DNA of 41,256 nucleotides from Ignavibacteriales bacterium (GTDB taxonomy: Bacteria > Bacteroidota > Ignavibacteria > UBA10030): assembly GCA_026390585.1 (NCBI GenBank), contig JAPLFP010000354.1, forward strand, positions 1-41,256. Reading direction: 5' to 3'. The translations under genes and the position numbers were made by a program. Position 1 is the first letter of the stretch. Every line of letters starts with the position of its first letter. The notes below the pieces were generated by a model. That model did no database searches, was not told the origin of the DNA, and saw nothing but the letters and a program-made list of their open reading frames with translations. Positions 36,871 to 41,256 of this stretch are shown here, piece by piece.

Positions 36871-36976
36871 GGTCGATGCGCTGTGGTATTAACGATTGAG
36901 CATAATTGGAGGAGGGAACAAAATCCTGTCGGCACGCAGCCGCAGAGTTCCCAGGAAACGTTGATGATCCCCCCGT

Positions 36977-36999
36977 GCGGACGGGAGAAGAAGCCCGTC
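36977..36999. repeat. Possible orphan REP-like hairpin
   Basis: GACGGG (36980-36985) pairs with CCCGTC (36994-36999). The string TGCGGACGGGA matches the left arm of the perfect REP hairpin at 24952-24962, but the loop differs (8 nt). It may be a degenerate REP copy or chance. No T-run follows on either strand. Confidence 0.35.
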
Positions 37000-37111
37000 T
37001 TACTGTGCAACCAAGATATTCACTCCTGATCGGAATGTCAACAAGCGCTCGTTCATGCCCACCACGAAAGGAGAACGAGAGTGGGAGACCGAGGATGAGA
37101 ATGTGCTTCGA

Positions 37112-39262
37112 TTACCGTGGCATGTAGTACCGGGTGACATACTCAGCCACCATGCGGTCGGTGTTATAGATGGGCACCAGGGATCGCATAGCACTGCGAA
37201 TGCGTCTGATCCACGCCTTGGGTACTCCCTGGGCATCGCGGCGATAGAATTCGGGGATGACCTGCTCGGTCAGGGTCCGATAAAGGCTTCCAGAGTCCTT
37301 TTCATCCTGCAACTCGAGGTCGGTTTCAGAAATATCTTCACCGATTGACCAGCCATTGCTGCCGTTGAATCCTTCCCGCCACCAACCGTCCAAAATGCTC
37401 AGATTGAGACCGCCGTGGATGACGATTTTCTGTCCGCTGGTGCCGCTCGCTTCAAGAGGCCGGCGGGGAGTGTTCAGCCAAACGTCTGCTCCCGAAACAA
37501 GATATCTTCCAACATTCATGTCATAGTTCTCGATGAAGACGACTTTCCCGACAAGCTGAGGATGGCGGGCGATCTCCACGATTCGTTGCATGAACCGCTT
37601 CCCTTCATTGTCCCTCGGATGGGCTTTCCCGGCGAAGACGAACTGAATCGGATGATCGGGGTGGTTCACGAGTTCGATGATCAGGTCAAGGTCGCGGAAG
37701 ATAAGCGGGCCCCGCTTGTAGGTGGCAAACCTGCGGGCAAAACAAATCGTGAGAGCATCGGGCGAGAGAGCGTGGTCAATCGTGACGGATGATTCGGTGT
37801 CGGAGTGCAAGAGCTGGCTGCGCAGCCGTTGTCGAACAAATTCGACAAGATCGCGCCGAAGAATGTAGCGGAGGGCCCAAAGCTCCTCGTCTGTGGCGAT
37901 GTCACCGTTTTCAAGCTTGCTCCAGTATTGCGTGTCTATCAGCTTTGCAGTCCAGTCGACGCCGAGTCGCTTGTTCCAGAATTCGTGCGCTTTTGCAGTG
38001 GCCCAGCTGGGGGTATGAATGCCATTGGTGATATGGCCGATGGGTACTTCATTAACCTTCCGCTCTGGGTAGAGCTCTTCCCACATTTCGCGACTCACTT
38101 CACCGTGCAACTGACTCACGCCGTTGGCAGCGCGCGACATTTTTAGCGCGAGAACAGTCATCGTAAACAATTCCTGCTGCTCGCCGGCATTGATCCGGCC
38201 GTAGGCCATGAGTTGGTCGTGGTTGAGCCCTGTATCGCTCCAGAACCGACCAAGCGTATGCTCCAGAAGTTCTGAACTGAAACGATCATGCCCTGCCGGG
38301 ACTGGAGTATGTGTCGTGAAAATGCATCGGGCTCTGACGGCTGCTTGAGCCTGCTGAAAATCTCTACCCTGTTTGATCTGCTCGCGAAGGAGTTCCAGTG
38401 TCAAAAAGGCCGAATGTCCCTCATTCATGTGAAAAACGGCGGGCTCGATCTGCATCGAACGGAGCAGACGCACTCCTCCGACACCGAGGACAATCTCCTG
38501 CCCGATCCTCGTGTCGACATTTCCCCCATACACGTGAGCGGTCAGTCCCTGAAAATGCTGGTCGTTCTCCGGAAGATTTGTGTCGAGGAGGTAAATGACC
38601 GCACGCCCGACGAGCAGGCGCCACGCTTGGAAATGGACTGTGCTGTGCCCGATTTCGACCGAGTTGAGAAGTCTCCCGCCTGCTTCCTTGGTGACAAGTT
38701 CGAGAGGAAGGCGGACCGGGTCATAGTGAGGATAGGATTCCTGCTGCCAACCGTCTGCACCGATGTGCTGCTGGAAATATCCGTTTCGGTACAAAAGACT
38801 GATTCCAATGAAGGGAATCCCGAGATCGCTCGCGGACTTCGTGTGATCGCCCGAGAGAACTCCGAGACCGCCAGAATAAATGGGGAGCGATTCATGAAAT
38901 CCAAATTCAGCGCTAAAGTAGGCCACGGGTGCGGAGAACTTTGTCGACTGTCGCCTGGCCCATGTGTCTTTGGCCTCCATGTAGGAGTCAAAGTCGTCAA
39001 GCACGCTCTGAACCTTCTTTAGGAAGTCCGAATCGTTCAACCGGGCGGAGAGTTCGGTGTAGGAAACGTCATGCAGGACATCAACCGCGCTGTGGTTCGA
39101 TCGCTCCCATGTCAGAGGAGAAAGCTCACGGAAGATCTGTTGTCCTTGTGGATTCCACGTCCACCAGAAATTACGCGCTAATATTTGTAAACGCTCGGGT
39201 ATGGAACGATGATCATTGATGCTCACGACGTCGTCTTCAAGTGTGAATGAATTGTTCGCCAA
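37112..39262 (-). CDS. glgP: Short-form alpha-glucan phosphorylase
   Basis: This 716-residue enzyme releases glucose-1-phosphate from glycogen or maltodextrins. It is the short, DUF3417-bearing type: the N-terminus has 'LQILARNFWWTWNPQGQQIFREL', then 'VAYFSAEFGFHESLPIYSGGLGVLSGDH' and 'HMNEGHSAFLTLELLR'. 'EASGTSGQKIVIHGGLNLSILDGWW' carries the PLP Lys region near residue 600. It is full length for this family (about 700-850). It is encoded between the copper ATPase and the cyclase, and no other glycogen gene is in the window. Confidence 0.94.
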   Translation of the reverse strand: MANNSFTLEDDVVSINDHRSIPERLQILARNFWWTWNPQGQQIFRELSPLTWERSNHSAVDVLHDVSYTELSARLNDSDFLKKVQSVLDDFDSYMEAKDTWARRQSTKFSAPVAYFSAEFGFHESLPIYSGGLGVLSGDHTKSASDLGIPFIGISLLYRNGYFQQHIGADGWQQESYPHYDPVRLPLELVTKEAGGRLLNSVEIGHSTVHFQAWRLLVGRAVIYLLDTNLPENDQHFQGLTAHVYGGNVDTRIGQEIVLGVGGVRLLRSMQIEPAVFHMNEGHSAFLTLELLREQIKQGRDFQQAQAAVRARCIFTTHTPVPAGHDRFSSELLEHTLGRFWSDTGLNHDQLMAYGRINAGEQQELFTMTVLALKMSRAANGVSQLHGEVSREMWEELYPERKVNEVPIGHITNGIHTPSWATAKAHEFWNKRLGVDWTAKLIDTQYWSKLENGDIATDEELWALRYILRRDLVEFVRQRLRSQLLHSDTESSVTIDHALSPDALTICFARRFATYKRGPLIFRDLDLIIELVNHPDHPIQFVFAGKAHPRDNEGKRFMQRIVEIARHPQLVGKVVFIENYDMNVGRYLVSGADVWLNTPRRPLEASGTSGQKIVIHGGLNLSILDGWWREGFNGSNGWSIGEDISETDLELQDEKDSGSLYRTLTEQVIPEFYRRDAQGVPKAWIRRIRSAMRSLVPIYNTDRMVAEYVTRYYMPR

Positions 39263-39368
39263 TCTCTAAAAGTGCGAAAAAATGGCTGGAAATACCAGCT
39301 AAATTGACGTGGTTCTTCAGCTCGGAGAGATCACTGGGATCGACTGTTGAATCTGGAACCAAAGGGAA

Positions 39369-41256
39369 CTACAGCGAGGATTTGAAGCGGCGCAGTCTCA
39401 AAGAATTTGAAACGACACTGACAGAGCTCATCGCCATCGCACCTGCAGCGACCATGGGACTTAGAAGTCCAAGTGCTGCCATCGGTATGCCGATCACGTT
39501 GTAAATGAAGGCCCAAAACAGATTCTGTTTGATCGTAAGGACGGTTCGTCCGGACAACCTGATCGCTTCGACGACGCCAGAGAGATCACTATGCATCAAA
39601 GTAATATCTGCAGTTTCCATGGCTACGTCCGTTCCTGAGGCCATAGCGATACTGACATCGGCTTGCGCGAGAGCCGGTGCGTCGTTGACGCCATCACCGA
39701 CCATGGCAACGCGTTCGCCGTTTGCCTGAAGAGTCTTGATCTGTTGTGCCTTCTCCTGAGGCAGGACTCCGGATATGAAGGAATCAACTCCCATGTTCAT
39801 AGCAATGGATCCAGCGGTTCGGGAATTGTCCCCTGTGATCATGACGATCCGCAGGCCCATCTTCTTGAGTTGACGAATTGCCTCCCGCGATCCGGGCTTC
39901 ACCGTGTCAGCAATTCCCATGACTCCCGCCAGCGTGCGATTGATGGCAACAAAAACTGGAGTCTTTCCCTGACCGGACAAATCCTGGATGGTGTGCTCAA
40001 CAGCTGCGAAGTCCACGCCTGCGCGCCTCATCATGGCCTCGTTGCCGACGCTCACTTGATCCCCTTGCACGATACCCTGTAATCCGATGCCGGGAAATGA
40101 GTCAAACGATGTGACGGAGCCAGGTTCGATCCGCAGACTTCTGGCGTACTCTACGACGGCGCTGCCCAGCGGATGCTCCGACTTGTTCTCCAGTGAAGAT
40201 GCTCGGTGCAAGAGAACCTGCCGGTCGAATCCGCTCGACGGAATGCAATCGGTCACCGATGGTTTCCCCTCTGTGATCGTGCCTGTTTTGTCGAGAATGA
40301 CTGTTTGGATATTTTTTGCCCTCTCGAGACTCTCGGCATTCTTAATAAGGATGCCTTTTGAAGCGCCAACCCCGGTGCCGACCATGATCGCGGTAGGGGT
40401 TGCAAGTCCCAGTGCACAAGGGCAGGCAATGATCATGACGGAAATGAAATTCATCATAGACAACGTGAATGGAAGGTGGCCGATAGTATACCATGCCAGG
40501 AAGGTGACGACAGCGATGCCGATGACGATAGGGACGAAAACGCCTGCGATCCGATCCGCCAGCGCCTGAATCGGCGCTTTCGAACCCTGCGCCTCTTCGA
40601 CCATTCTCACAATGTGGGCGATCACCGTGTCCTTCCCGACGGCCGTCGCTCTGAATTCAATGCTCCCATTCTTGTTCAGCGTTCCGCCGATAACTTTCTC
40701 GCCGGCATTCTTGTCGACCGGCAGGCTTTCCCCCGTTACGAGCGATTCATCAACCGAAGTGTACCCGCTGGTGATAATCCCGTCAACCGGTATCTTCTCT
40801 CCGGGTCGAACGATAATTGTGTCATGGATAAGGAGTTCAGACACAGGGATATCAGATTCCCCTCCAGTTCTCCGGACCCTCGCTGTTTTCGCCTGCAAAT
40901 CCAACAACTTTGTAATCAAGTCGGTTGTGCGCTTTTTCGCCCGCGCTTCCAACAGTCTGCCCATGAGGATGAGAGTGGTAATCGTGGCTGCCGTGTCAAA
41001 ATAGATGCTGTTCGCTGCTGCCGCGCTGGGGAGCCACTGTGGGAACAAGACGACAATCGAGCTGAAGCCGTACGCCGTCCCCGTTCCGATGGCGACGAGC
41101 GTATTCATGTCGGCTGAGAAATGTCTCGCCATCTTCAAGGCTGATGAGAAGAACCGCCTTCCCGGAAGTACGATGATCGCTGTAGTCGCAAGGAACAGAA
41201 GTTTGTTCACTTCATCCATCGAGAGGGGAGATGAACGCATGAACCAATCGGTCATG
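39369..41256 (-). CDS. copA: Copper-translocating P-type ATPase, N-terminus beyond the window
   Basis: The visible 628 residues run from 'NMDTL'-like transmembrane helix 4 onward to the end; the metal-binding HMA domain and first helices lie past the right edge. Seen in order are the dephosphorylation motif '[10 protein letters not shown]', the ion motif 'IACPCALGL', phosphorylation site '[11 protein letters not shown]', '[10 protein letters not shown]' (nucleotide-binding HP) and hinge '[20 protein letters not shown]'. The last helix '[21 protein letters not shown]' has the MSS pattern of Cu(I) pumps. It exports Cu(I) or Ag(I) across the inner membrane. It lies 106 bp upstream of glgP on the same strand. 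Confidence 0.93.
   Translation of the reverse strand, partial: MTDWFMRSSPLSMDEVNKLLFLATTAIIVLPGRRFFSSALKMARHFSADMNTLVAIGTGTAYGFSSIVVLFPQWLPSAAAANSIYFDTAATITTLILMGRLLEARAKKRTTDLITKLLDLQAKTARVRRTGGESDIPVSELLIHDTIIVRPGEKIPVDGIITSGYTSVDESLVTGESLPVDKNAGEKVIGGTLNKNGSIEFRATAVGKDTVIAHIVRMVEEAQGSKAPIQALADRIAGVFVPIVIGIAVVTFLAWYTIGHLPFTLSMMNFISVMIIACPCALGLATPTAIMVGTGVGASKGILIKNAESLERAKNIQTVILDKTGTITEGKPSVTDCIPSSGFDRQVLLHRASSLENKSEHPLGSAVVEYARSLRIEPGSVTSFDSFPGIGLQGIVQGDQVSVGNEAMMRRAGVDFAAVEHTIQDLSGQGKTPVFVAINRTLAGVMGIADTVKPGSREAIRQLKKMGLRIVMITGDNSRTAGSIAMNMGVDSFISGVLPQEKAQQIKTLQANGERVAMVGDGVNDAPALAQADVSIAMASGTDVAMETADITLMHSDLSGVVEAIRLSGRTVLTIKQNLFWAFIYNVIGIPMAALGLLSPMVAAGAMAMSSVSVVSNSLRLRRFKSSL

Overview
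The window reads like a chromosome segment from a Gram-negative member of the Bacteroidota/Chlorobiota/Ignavibacteriota (FCB) group. Evidence for this is a TonB receptor paired with a DUF4249-type lipoprotein, a CBM9/DUF5916 outer-membrane protein, a small Planctomycete-type cytochrome c, a RodZ-like HTH protein and a cyclase-TPR protein. No rRNA, intact tRNA or CRISPR array is visible. The assignment to a lineage is inference from gene content, not from a marker gene.

Region 1 (1-6650) looks accessory. It is gene-poor at both edges and carries an outer-membrane uptake cassette in the middle: a DNRLRE-type lipoprotein, a TonB-dependent receptor and a DUF4249-type lipoprotein. The cassette is bracketed by two same-orientation 35-bp repeats that match the 5' half of a tRNA-Pro gene, and the right copy is split by a 22-bp near-perfect palindrome. 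A 31-codon remnant of a tyrosine recombinase lies beside the right copy. A cluster of TTGCCA/TGGCAA motifs lies in the left edge.

Region 2 (6650-14800) holds a GroES-like protein, a bacilliredoxin, a barrel protein followed by two related small c-type cytochromes, an esterase, an orphan DNA methyltransferase, and a convergent pair acting on murein peptides: an exported NlpC/P60 peptidase and a dipeptide epimerase with a Tat signal. Hairpin-rich intergenic repeats sit at 7381-7549 and 13528-13617.

Region 3 (14980-24100) is mostly core: a lone receiver protein, a hybrid histidine kinase, RodZ-like protein, LigA, a GT9-like half protein, a STAS protein, a sodium/solute symporter and XerD. Region 4 (24100-25512) is a RAYT transposase flanked on both sides by hairpin repeats, a typical REP/RAYT arrangement.

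Region 5 (25513-33990) holds a DUF1611 protein, lysA and asd (lysine/diaminopimelate supply), a CusF-like copper-binding lipoprotein, a fused homocysteine methyltransferase/methylenetetrahydrofolate reductase and the large DUF5916 barrel. Region 6 is on the minus strand (34054 to the right edge): a copper-type P-ATPase cut by the window end, a short-form alpha-glucan phosphorylase and a membrane adenylate cyclase with TPRs.

The least ordinary material is the tRNA-Pro-half repeat with its palindrome and the neighbouring recombinase stub, then the RAYT locus with its non-identical repeats, and the Tat-exported dipeptide epimerase beside an exported NlpC/P60 enzyme.
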